This document shows, one piece after another, positions 54,607-64,000 of a stretch of DNA of 64,000 bases. Position 1 is the first letter of the stretch, and every line of letters begins with the position of its first letter. Below the pieces are notes generated by a model. The model had not been told where the DNA came from. It did not search any database and saw nothing but the letters and a program-made list of their open reading frames with translations. The translations under genes were made by a program, and so were the position numbers. Source of the DNA: Furcasterigmium furcatum (taxonomy: Eukaryota > Ascomycota > Sordariomycetes > Glomerellales > Plectosphaerellaceae); the NCBI GenBank assembly GCA_001599815.1, contig BCIA01000001.1, positions 3,972,934-4,036,933 of the forward strand, written 5' to 3'.

Positions 54607-55775
54607 CTAAGCGGCTACAATCTCGAAGGGATCCCGGTCGACCTCGCTCATGAACACCTTGGCCGCGGGCACGGTGGCCTTGAGCTCGCCCTCGAGCAGG
54701 GGCACCAGGCGCTCCCGCAGGAAACCACGCTCGGAGTTGCTGTGGAACACCTGCACGACGAGCACGCCCGTCTGCACCGCCTTGAGGGCGTTGTGGTGGC
54801 TGACCTCTCCCGTGACGACGACGTCGGCCCCGGCGTCCTTGACAACGTCCCATCCGCTGCCCGCGCAGACGGAGACCGTGCTGACCTTGCGGTCCTTCCA
54901 TGTCTTCGGATCGGGCGCGGCGACCATGACGTGAGACATGCCGACGGCGGCACCAATGTTGGCGACGATCTGGCCTGCGGTCTGCTGCGAGGCGAAAGTT
55001 ACCACGGCGCCGGCGCCAGCCTCCTCAAATCCGGGAGGAGGGTTCACCGAGGGGCGAGCCGGGGCGCGGGTGGACTGAGCATTGCCAGCGACAGAATCGG
55101 CGAGCCATGAGTTGATGCCCTTTGGCGCGGCATCAAGGGCTGTGTGAGGACAGTAGACCGCGATGCCATGAGAGGCGAGCAGGATGAGAGTTGCCTGCTG
55201 AGGGTCGTTGGTCGTGATGGACTTGAGACCAGAGAAGATGATGGGATCTATAGCTGTTAGTTGAGTCCAAGAGGCCTGCGAGTAAAATACTGACGATAGC
55301 TGACAATGACGCTCGCGCCCTTCTCCACGGCCTCTTGGGCGACGGCGTAGGTGAGGTCGTTGGTGACGAGTGCCACCGGGGCCTTCGCAGCGCTGGATGC
55401 CGTCTCGATGTTGCCCAGCAGGAGGCCGACATTGTCCCAGGCGCGCTCGGCAATCTCTTCCGGGAAACTTGACTCTCGTTAGATACAGAGACATGGGTAT
55501 GTTTGAAGCCTAGGGAGAATGAATGCTCACTGCTTCCTCATGGTGTCCACCACCAGCTTGGTGAAGCCGGGGCTACTGTAGTTCTCGGAAGCCGCCATGC
55601 TGAGAGATGGTGACGAACCACGCTGGTTCTCGGGTGTCGAAGAGCAGAGACGAGCGAAGATGTACTGGCGCTGGGCAATGGGGACTGACAACGACACGGC
55701 TCTCAGTGATCGAGGGATGAAAGCTCCGTGAAGGTGTCGGATTCGCAGTTTCGGGCGCAGAAGCCTCAAGCTCAT
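54607..55775 (-). CDS. NIF3: NIF3/YqfO-family protein, probably mitochondrial
   Basis: A conserved dinuclear-metal family of unsettled biochemical role (Nif3 / GTP cyclohydrolase I type 2-like). Three exons, 55775-55531, 55467-55295 and 55247-54607, 352 residues. Core motifs: AERAWDNVGLLLG, the metal-site SYHPIIF (restored across intron 2), LLASHGIAVYCPHTALDAAPKG with His ligands, and TGEVSHHNAL near the end. Starting at 55775 the first 50 residues are Arg-rich and free of acidic residues, like a mitochondrial targeting sequence; a second ATG at 55598 (MAASENYSSP) would give a cytosolic form, so dual localisation by alternative starts is possible. Confidence 0.92.
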
Positions 55776-56180
55776 CGAAACTCGGTAAGGTGATGGAAAC
55801 TTGAAGCTGTTTTTGGCCTCAAAAGTCGCTTCAGGGCGGTAAGGGCTCGATGTCTTTGCTATATTTGCTCTTGGCCAAGTCCAATATCAAAAGAGAAAGA
55901 TCGTGAAGCTCTCCACAGTCTCCAATTCGACGTCATGTCGAGATATGGTCCGTGCACAATTATCCACGACCTCGATCTTTTTGTCCCAAAATCTCAGTCG
56001 CTAGACACAAAAAGCGGCTCTCAAGGCCAACCATACTTGAAGGGAATCTGTTAGTAAATAGCGGATAACTGCAACGTGACGCTCGTGGACTTCCACTGTT
56101 GGCACGACGCCGCCAATGGTGGAGTGTACCCACACCCTCGACATATGGATCCAACTTTTTCAAGAAGAGTCATCGCTCAA
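55776..56180. other. Intergenic between NIF3 and tRNA gene
   Basis: About 400 bp, no feature recognised. Confidence 0.4.
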
Positions 56181-56251
56181 AGCAAGATGGCGCAGCGGAA
56201 GCGCGCCGGGCTCATAACCCGGAGGACGGCGGATCGAAACCGCCTCTTGCT
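56181..56251 (+). tRNA. Initiator tRNA-Met (CAT)
   Basis: A 71-nt intronless cloverleaf. Acceptor stem AGCAAGA/TCTTGCT, D stem GCGC/GCGC, anticodon stem-loop CCGGG-CTCATAA-CCCGG (anticodon CAT), variable loop AGGAC, T stem GGCGG/CCGCC with loop ATCGAAA. The A1-U72 end pair, the three G-C pairs next to the anticodon loop and the ATCGAAA loop instead of TTCGA mark the eukaryotic initiator rather than the elongator Met tRNA. Internal A box (TGGCGCAGCGG) and B box (GGATCGAAACC) are present. Confidence 0.95.
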
Positions 56252-56259
56252 ATCGATAC

Positions 56260-56265
56260 TTTTTT
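56260..56265 (+). terminator. RNA polymerase III terminator
   Basis: Six T residues eight bases after the tRNA; a second T run follows shortly after. Confidence 0.75.
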
Positions 56266-56687
56266 GCTTTTTTGGAGGCTGATAATAATCTTTGCATGCC
56301 TTTTGACATGGTTGCATGGGTCTTCGAACCACAGAATCGGCTTAGAGTTGTCTTTTGTCCTCAGGAAAGATGATACCGCTGGGAGAGGGTTTCCCCTCCC
56401 CTTTTTGTCCTAGGTTGAAAGATGCCTTGATGTGACGTCTTTCCTCATAATGGAAAGGGTATGAGGGCATCCTAACCTTCTTCTACCGCTTAAAACATCG
56501 ACAACACTGAACATTTGCGTGAAAGTCCAAGTAAGAGATGCAGAGGTAGCCTGGAACTAATGTCGTGCTGACTAAATCCCGAGACCTCTTATCTTATCGG
56601 TCCTCAAGCCTCAAGAGGTAGCGGCCTCGGATCCGATGATGCCCTCTCGCCATTTATGCAGTTTGCCTCAAAACACAGACATCCGCC
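56266..56687. other. Intergenic between tRNA and BolA gene
   Basis: About 420 bp with no ORF supported. Confidence 0.4.
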
Positions 56688-57164
56688 ATGGCAGACCAAA
56701 TAACAGAGGCCTCCCTCAAGGAGGCTCTGTCGCAGCGCCTAGGTGCCATCCACGTCGAAGTCACAGACATGTCCGGTATGTCGCGAAGTCCCGTTCCCTC
56801 TTCTCCGACAATACCCCGCCATCCGAGTCGTCACCCCGCGATGCGTTCAGCCGTTGCGCCTCGGTGGCCAGGAGGAGGCGCATGTTGGTCAACGTAAGGA
56901 GCCCATACTGAAATTTCTGCAGGCGGCTGCGGCCAGTCCTTCACGTCCCTCATCGTCTCCCCCCAATTCGAGAAGCAGACCTCCCTGAAGCGCCACCGCC
57001 TCGTCAACGCCGCCCTGAAGGACGAGATCGCGCTGATCCACGCATGGAGCGCAAAGTGCCAGACCCCCGCCGAGTGGGAGCGCGACCGCGCCGCTGCCGG
57101 CCATGCGGCCGGGCCGCCAATGGATGGCACGGTAGGGGGCAGAGTCGAGGGTGTGCGGGAGTAG
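56688..57164 (+). CDS. BolA-like protein (Fra2/Bol2 type)
   Basis: BolA proteins pair with monothiol glutaredoxins to carry [2Fe-2S] clusters; the cytosolic type senses iron with Grx3/4. Two exons, 56688-56775 and 56923-57164, 109 residues. The fold reads LKEALSQRLGAIHVEVTDMS/GGCGQSFTSLIVSP then KRHRLVNAALKDEI and IHAWSAKC. The invariant His and the C-terminal Cys-containing strand are present. With no targeting presequence this fits the cytosolic type. The last 25 residues (Ala/Gly-rich) are poorly conserved. The intron is 147 nt, long for this region. Confidence 0.93.
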
Positions 57165-57494
57165 AGGAAGAGCAGCGCAGGCATCTGAACAGCGGCCTGA
57201 CGAAACATCACGAGGAGAGGCGAGTCGCCCCACGGCGCGAGGAAGAAGGAAAGCAAGCTCCCACAAGTCAAAAATACCAGTCAAATCCACTGTACCTCTA
57301 TGTACAAATCGTCGCTTCGTCCTGCTGTTCCGCCTTTTGGGAGCCGTGTTGAAATGGTCTTTGCATCGCCAATGTATTGATCCATCCGCGCTGCTTCTAC
57401 AAAATGCTCAGACTCCTTACAAAACCACCATCGCACGGCCGAGCCAAGAGGACGCAGCAGCTTTGGGTATGCCTCAACTGCACTAAATTCCAGC
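57165..57494. other. 3' flanks of convergent genes
   Basis: 330 bp, no feature beyond expected 3' UTRs. Confidence 0.4.
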
Positions 57495-59846
57495 TCAGAA
57501 GAGCCCCAGTAGATCTTCGTTCGTCTTCTTCTGCTCTCCCCCGCTGGAGCTGGGCTGCCCGTGCAGCTGCATTCCCGCTGGCAGAGGCTGGTTCGCCGAT
57601 GTCGCACCGAAGTTGAGGTCCGCAAAGCCGTTCATCATGTCGTTAAGTCCTCCCTGGCCACCGGCTGGCTGCTGTGGCTGCTGCTGGGGTGCCGGCGCCG
57701 GTGCGTCAAACAGGCCCATCATGTCGGCCATGTTGCCTCCAGACGCGCCACCCGCGGGGCTCGCGATTCTGTCTGGCGTGTTGACATTGCTGTTCTGCTC
57801 GGCCGATGCAGGCGCAGCGCCGTCGAAGTCGATATCGAGTAGGTTCTCGATGTTGTTCTGCGCCGATGCTCCGCCGTTGGCGCCCGAGGCGGCAGCCACC
57901 GAAGCAGCAATCGGGTTTTCGGCGGCCTCTTGTCTTTGCTCGCGAATGGCCGCACGCTGAATCTCGTCGGCTCCGAAACGACCCTTTCCAACGAACGACT
58001 CGGGGGGCTTGTGGTAGACCGAGGCAAGCGTGGAGAGCTCGGACAACAGCTGCTCGAGCAAAGCCGGTGGCAAAGACGACATCGTCGTCGAAATGGCAGG
58101 CTTCTGTGACAGCACGATGCTCTTGGCGACGTCGAGGTCGCCTGAGAGCAATCGCCAGTAAACATACGCCCTGTCGCGGATATCTGGGTTATCGTTGTCC
58201 GAAGTTGCCAGCTGGAGCACCTTCTGGACAAGGCTCTGGTTGTTGCCAGGCTTCTTCAGGAACAGCTTGACGACTGCTGTCAGGATCTGAAGCTGTGTCT
58301 ACAGGAACCGTTAGTAATAATCGTAGAGGGGGGAACCGGGGTAAACAAACCTGAGTAAACTCCTCCATGAACGCGTCGACAAAGCCGCTCAAGATGTCAC
58401 CGGCGTTGCTGATCTTCTCTGCATACTCTCCCACGATCCAAATCAGGGCCCCCCTTGCTTGAGGCTCGTCGAGCTCGTCGATGTACTGGCAGAGTGTTGG
58501 GATGACGCCCTCATACCCAGGGTATTTCCTGAGGATATCCTTGATGACGACAGTCACTTCCTGGACAACATAGTTGACCTTGGTCGCAATAAGATCCAGC
58601 AGCGTATTGACGCACTTCTCGCTCGCACCCTCGATCTTGATCGCGACCTGGCCGATGGCCTTGACGGCCCTCTTGACAAAATCAACGTCGACTTCGAGCG
58701 CATACTCCTTCAGCTCGGCCAGGAGCTGGTCGACGTTCTTGTCGTTCGCTATCCTGACCATAATCTCGAGCTTTTGCAGCTTGACGTAGGGCGGGTCGTT
58801 GTACTTGCAGAAGAACACCCTCAACTCCTTGCTCAGGATATCGGGCTTCGCCTGGAGCAGCAGGTCGATGTTTCGCAGGGCGACGTATTGAACCTCCGGC
58901 GCGGAAGCGACCAGCGTGACCAGCGGAGGCGCCATCTTCTTAAGGTATGACCTGACAAGCTCGGGATTGAGCGTCCGCATATGTGTGAAAACGACCTTGA
59001 CGGCAGCCAGGACGACGCTGGGGTTGACGTGCTGGAACTGGGGCGCGACCCTTTCGCAGATGTGTTCGGCCTCCTTCACGTCCGTGGTCGGATAGCTGGC
59101 CAGCGTGGACAGGATTGTGACTCTCCCCCACTCGGTGCACTCGTTGAGCGCTAGCAGCAGCTTCTTCAACGTGGCAGGCGTGATAACAAGGGCTCTCGTC
59201 TCGGGCGCGGTCTCGCTGATCTCCGAAAGGGCCTGGACGGAGTTGGCCACAACCATGGGATTCGGGTCTCCAATCAATTCCTGTAGCGTCTCCAGGAAGC
59301 CGTTCTCAATGCACATCGTCGGGTTCAGGTCGAAGAGCTTCGCGACGCAAATGGCCGCTGTCTTCCGGACGTAGGGTGACTCGTCGCGTAGTGTCTTTCT
59401 CAGGGGTTCCTCCATGTAGTCAACCATCTTGCCCACCCGGATACAGCCCATTGTTCGGATGGCCAACGCTCGGATTAGAGGGTTCGGGTCTTCGGAATCT
59501 TGGACGAAGGTATTGACGGCGAGAATGCACAGGTCGGGATGCGACTTGGCATAGTTCCTTGAGGAGTGTGTCAGTGCCGATTTCGAGGCTGGAGTGGGTA
59601 GAGGCAGCGGGCTCACATTAGGTAGAGATACACCAGCTTCTTCTGGTCGAGATCCCCTGTTGCGATGTTCTTGAGGACGTCGGGAAACAGCGCGGAGACA
59701 TCTTTGCCCAGTGTCATGGCCATGATGGTCTTCTGGATGGATTCTTTGCGTTCGTAGGCGTACTGCGATACCAGGCCAGCTCGCAGTTCAAAGGTCTCTC
59801 CCTTTCGAGGCACCGCAAAGGCGCCCCGAATCCTGTTGACTGCCAT
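57495..59846 (-). CDS. APL2: AP-1 complex beta-1 adaptin
   Basis: Large subunit of the AP-1 clathrin adaptor acting at the trans-Golgi and endosomes. Three exons, 59846-59617, 59557-58351 and 58298-57495, 746 residues. The N-terminal HEAT/armadillo trunk shows KESIQKTIMAMTLGKDVS, NPLIRALAIRTMGCIRV and ESPYVRKTAAICVAKL. A flexible hinge follows with a clathrin box LLDIDFDG near residue 632 and Gln/Pro/Gly-rich spacer, ending NEDLLGLF. The mammalian-type C-terminal appendage is absent, normal for fungal AP-1 beta. MAVNRIRGAFAVPRKG favours AP-1 over AP-2 beta. Confidence 0.93.
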
Positions 59847-60858
59847 GATCTCGGGGCTGCTTCAGGAGGCTGAGGGGCACGAAAGCTCGGTGAGGGTGAC
59901 GTGCAGGTATAAGGTGGTCGGCAGGTGCGGCCTAGGAATCCGCTGGGGCGTATTTGGAGGCCTTCGTGTCGGTCAGGCGGCCGCCCTGGGTCGGTGGGAT
60001 ATTCAAGCCGTTGTTGGTCGCGGGTGTAGCTTGTCAAGATCGCCAAGGTAGTGTGTGGTTGTGCTGGAATCGCCTTGAGGAAGAACACTTGGACCTTTCC
60101 GTCGGCCTGGAGCCAGCCCCTCGATAAGTGGATGTCGCGAGTCAGCTCGTTGTGCATCTAAGTGGAGAACCGTTATATCGCAGTGGCTGACTTGGGCTTA
60201 TGTCATCCGCTTCCTCAGCTTGTCACTACCTCGCCGCCGGTCTCTCCAACAAGAGAGAAACGCATAGAATCTCAGCCATTCACTGAGCTGTTGAGGTATT
60301 GCGCCCCAGGCGCTCGAAGCTCGCCATGGTACGTCAAGGCTTTCTCATATCGGACTGGATGACTAACATCATTGCCGAATCTTCCCAATCTGAGGAGACT
60401 GTTCATCGATGCGAGGACAGAAGACGAAGAGCGGACGGTATCGCGGAAAGCCGTATGACCATCAATTCTCATGCTGAATATGAGCCTTCGCTGACAATAA
60501 TGCGTCAGTTCTACAACTCCGTTCTCTTCATGGGCTCCATTGCCGTCTTCAGCTTGATTGCCCAGAGACTGAACGCGTCTCGGTGAGACGATCTCGGCCC
60601 CTGGTCAAGGTTTCAACATCGTCCATACACATGCGCCACGCAGTGAATTAGTGACAGCGTCAATGTTAAGCATCGTCTCAACAATGGCTTGAGAAATTTC
60701 TACCGGAGTGGCCTCTGTGGGCAGGCGCAGGGGCGGATCATGTAAACTCCAGAGTGCATGGATTCGCTGAACTCAGGCTCAAGAGGGGGGAGGATGCGAC
60801 GGGAAGCAAGCTGCGCGCTGCTCCCCGAACCTGTATATCAACGTGTATATGAATCTTG
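59847..60858. other. Intergenic, no gene seen
   Basis: About 1 kb between the AP-1 start and the ligase stop. The longest plus frame (60299-60586) has no recognisable domain and no splice partner. Confidence 0.4.
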
Positions 60859-63542
60859 TCACTCATCTTCTCCCTCATCTTCGGGTATCTGCTTCGCTCC
60901 GTCCTGTGGCACCTTGGCCTCCTGTTTCCTGAACAACCCAGCAAGGAAGTCGCTCGTGCTCGCCTCCTCCATACTCTTGTCCTCTCGTTTCTTCAAAAAC
61001 CGCGGGAAGCGCAGACTCAAGCCTCTTTCGTCGCTCACGAGGCCGATTGCGGCGGTGTATGTTGGGCTGAGGGTGATGTCCGCAAAGGCCATCTCCCAGA
61101 CCTCTTGCGGCTCGAACCATACGTCGGGCTCGGGACCAGAGTACTCGACGAATGCGGGCTTGCTCGATCGCGTGTTTTGTCTGACCAGATCGCCTTCGGC
61201 ATCGACCCTGCCGCTACTACCGTCATCATAAAACTCCTTGTTTGCCTTGTAAAAGGCGTCCGTGAACCCGGATATGCACTTGCAAACGACTTCGAGGGAG
61301 CCAGTCTCGTCGTTTCGCACGGCAAGGAGTATGGGTGACCACCATTTCGCTTTTCTGCCCTGGCCATGCCAACCCGCGACAGGTATCATGTCCAGCGTGT
61401 CGAAAGAGGAGCTGTAGTCTTTCTTGACTTTTAGCCAAGAGTCCAATCGCTTATCCGGCTCATATGTTGCCAGGAGCGGTTTTCTTCGGCCTTTCTTCTT
61501 TGATGTGCCGTCTGCTGATTTGGTGGTCTTCGTCTTTGACTTGGAGGGGGCCTTGGGCTCCTCTGCGTCGCCGCCTTCGTCTACCTCGTCGGCTTGATAT
61601 GGCAAGTCCGTAAGGTTGTCGAGAATCTTGACCATGATTCCTTCACACTTCGTATCCGTAGCGGATTTGAAGAAGTCCAGCACGGCATCGGAGTCCTGTG
61701 ATGTGGCGTCCAGGCTCTTGACCAAGGTGAAGTTATGTGGCACCTCGATGAACATCGAGCGCAGGAGCTCCCGTCTCTCGCGAAAGGAGCGGTCAAGAAG
61801 CGGCTGTCCGTTGAGAAGCATGAGGTCGAAGGCGAACATGCAGACCTCGACCTGGATGCTACCGATGGCAACATCTTTCCTTGCCCGATTCGTCAGTGTC
61901 TGGAAGTTCTTGAGGTCGCCAGTCTGCCGATCGATGGCCACGACCTCGCCTTCCATGATGAAGCTATCGACGCCCTCGCCGCGAATCTTGGGCATGAGGG
62001 CGACAAGATCGGGATACTTGTCGGTCATGAGCTCCAAATGTCTAGAGAAAATAGACACCTTCCCCTTCTCGTCACAGTGAATCTGAGCTCGCTGGCCGTC
62101 ATACTTGAACTCGCAGGCGAAATCTCGGCCTTGGAGCTTGGTGAGCATCTCCGAAAGATCTCGCGTGATGCTGCCCAGCATGGGTCGCAGGGGGATGTGG
62201 AGCGTCAGGCCGCACCGCAAGAGCAGCTCGTCGCAGACACCAATCTCCAGAAGAACGGGTACAAGATCATTGTAGTTTGGTCGGCGAGCAAAGCATGCCT
62301 TGACAATTTCTTCCGCTCGTGACCAGACTTCAGCCAGGTCCTCCTTCTTCAGCTTCGAAAGATCCGCCTGGGAGCGCAAGGGGTAATCCGAATCCCGCGG
62401 TCGAGACAACAGAAACGCCCTTGAGAGGGCAATGAGCATTGTGGTCTTGACAGCGCCGATACGAAGCTAGGAAGGGTCAGCGGCCGCGGAGGACGATGCA
62501 GGCTGAAGACGGGATCTCTTACATGTTGACAGAGTGTTCGTACGATGTACCGGCTCTCCTCGCCACCCCTGGCATCTTGCAAGAGGCGGTCAACAATACG
62601 TTGTTTCGCATCGTTGCTGCCTTGGCCCTGACAATTGGCAATCTTGACCAGTGACTGATACACCGCCTTGATGGTGAGCGGCTTTGGCTTTCGTAGAGTG
62701 AAACTCTGCTTCTTCTTGGCCTCGAACGCCACGTCACCGGCATCTCCGTGTCTTTCGTAGATGGCTTTGAGTGAACGGTTGTCTAGTCCACAAACTTGTT
62801 TCAATGCTTTGGATATGGCCGAACCTCCGAGGCCCAGCTCAAGAGATATGTAAGGCGGTGAGATGGCGTTTGTAGCGAGCCAGACAGCCGGAAGAAGGCT
62901 ACCAGGGTCAGTCTCGATCAAAGTCCGAATACAATTTACCAGGGTGTCGACAATCTTGATGCGGCTTTGCGTGCTGTTGACGAGCACGAAGCACCGAGTC
63001 AGAAGTGCGTATGAGGCGTCTCCGGCTTCCGCTCCCCAATGCTCCTTCAGTTTGGGGGCATATTCCGAGGGATCGAAGGTCAAGGGGCTCTGGTCAAAGG
63101 GTATAGTAGTTGACACAGTATCTTCGGCCGTTGCGACTGAAGATAAGGAGAGCGTCTTCTTCTCCGGTCCAGGGACTATCAGCTGTCCTGGCGGCTTCGA
63201 GGGAGAGGGCGGGCTACTCTTCTTCGGCGGACTTGGACTTGGTTGTGACGACGGTCCAGCTGATGAAGCGGACCTGTCTTTGACCCCCTCTCTCCGGTCG
63301 CGATCCTCCTGGTCCCATTCAGCCTGAAGTTTGCGTGCTAGCTCTTCGTCCGTGAGTTGTTCCGCGTTGTTGTTGCTCTCTGGCTGAGACGACGGCAGGG
63401 CCTCAGTTGGGGTTGCGACACTCGAAGCAGTTGAGCCATTCTGCCTTTGTCTCGCAAAGAAGTATTCCAGCCCACGACTGGTCCCTGCGGCAGGGCCCTT
63501 GGGGTCATTGTTGAGCTTTCGCTTCTTGGCTGGACTGGGCAT
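60859..63542 (-). CDS. CDC9: DNA ligase I (ATP-dependent)
   Basis: It seals nicks between Okazaki fragments and in excision repair. Two exons, 63542-62523 and 62466-60859, 875 residues. A disordered N-terminus rich in Ser/Pro (with the basic MPSPAKKRKL, a nuclear signal candidate) precedes the DNA-binding domain, the adenylation domain with catalytic Lys461 in EFKYDGQR, and the OB fold (KVKKDYSSSFDTLDMIPVAG). The N-terminal RGLEYFFARQ has the FF of a PCNA-binding PIP box but lacks its Gln. It is divergent from the probable eIF3k gene. Confidence 0.96.
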
Positions 63543-63928
63543 ATTTAGTTGCTAGGTGGCGCTCGACTGAGGGCGAATCTCTCTATGTTGCGGCACTGAA
63601 AAACGACTGCATGATGGCATTAATCAAGAAAGAGCTCACACAGCTAGCATTTGTAGTTGCGTGGAGCGACAACGATGAAGAGACGAGCGGCTACTTCAAG
63701 CGTGTCTGTCGATGACGCTGGGGACGCACGACCTCATCGCGAAAGCACGTGCCGCCCTACTTAGCATTCAGCCACACATGTGGCTGATTAATGACCAGCA
63801 CCGCCCCATCTCGGCAGCGGCACACCGTTTCTCCTGACCTCCAGCACATTTTCATCTCTGTGCCCCACCAAAGGGAAATTCCCCTCCACCACATCCAACA
63901 TCACGACATCTCGTCCACGACCGCCGCC
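63543..63928. other. Divergent promoter, DNA ligase I and eIF3k
   Basis: 386 bp, no ORF supported. The plus side near 63880-63920 is pyrimidine-rich, typical of the leader of translation-factor genes. Confidence 0.4.
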
Positions 63929-64000
63929 ATGTTGAACGGCGAAGACCCGCCCGAGAGGCCCGAGTACATCATCAACATCATCAATGGCCTTGAGCGATAC
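63929..64000 (+). CDS. Probable eIF3 subunit K, N-terminus (cut by window end)
   Basis: Twenty-four codons from ATG 63929 (context GCCGCCATG). ERPEYIINIINGLERY matches the start of fungal eIF3k, a non-core subunit of translation initiation factor 3. Too little sequence for full certainty. Confidence 0.65.
   Translation, partial: MLNGEDPPERPEYIINIINGLERY

Overview
The window is nuclear DNA from a filamentous ascomycete (Pezizomycotina, most likely Sordariomycetes). The evidence is GC-rich coding DNA, many 45-100 nt introns with GTANGT-like donors and CTAAC/CTGAC branch sites, fungus-only families (Zn2Cys6 regulator, STAND-type N-terminal domain, ABCA transporter, secreted intradiol dioxygenase) and housekeeping genes that align end to end with fungal orthologues. 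I found no integrated virus, intact transposon or CRISPR array. Most genes were rebuilt by hand from splice sites; each splice chain was checked for continuous frame and total length.

Layout. 1-10.4 kb: a partial unidentified gene, trehalose-6-phosphate synthase (-), CCT zeta chaperonin (-), prenylcysteine lyase (+) and a secreted intradiol dioxygenase-like protein (-). 11.9-15.6 kb: an L-lactate dehydrogenase-like gene (+) tail to tail with an intronless bacterial-type phosphoenolpyruvate synthase (-). 16.4-20.9 kb: a membrane RING-H2 ligase (-), a bHLH factor with SREBP-type basic region (+) and an MFS sugar/polyol transporter (-). 22.5-28.6 kb: a STAND-N/TPR/ankyrin protein (+), an eight-exon D-amino-acid oxidase (-) and a small Kex2-type cysteine-rich secreted peptide (+). 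28.9-34.2 kb: a full-length ABCA transporter (-, ten exons). 35.2-36.5 kb: a class V aminotransferase broken by one TAG.

38.4-47.4 kb looks like an accessory catabolic region: 2OG-Fe(II) oxygenase-like, D-2-hydroxyacid dehydrogenase, Zn2Cys6 regulator, flavin amine oxidase and a succinate-semialdehyde-type aldehyde dehydrogenase. The amine oxidase and the aldehyde dehydrogenase are divergent from one 632-bp promoter, and the regulator is convergent next to the oxidase. That suggests amine -> aldehyde -> acid breakdown under local control.

47.8-64 kb is a conserved housekeeping block: SKI3, RMI1, VPS51, NIF3, initiator tRNA-Met, a BolA protein, AP-1 beta adaptin, DNA ligase I and the first codons of a likely eIF3k gene.

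The points most worth a second look are the lactate dehydrogenase-like enzyme lacking the catalytic loop Arg and specificity Gln beside a transferred PEP synthase, the TAG-interrupted aminotransferase, two GC-AG introns forced by reading frame, the secreted 8-Cys peptide with a problematic pro-region, and the amine catabolism cluster.
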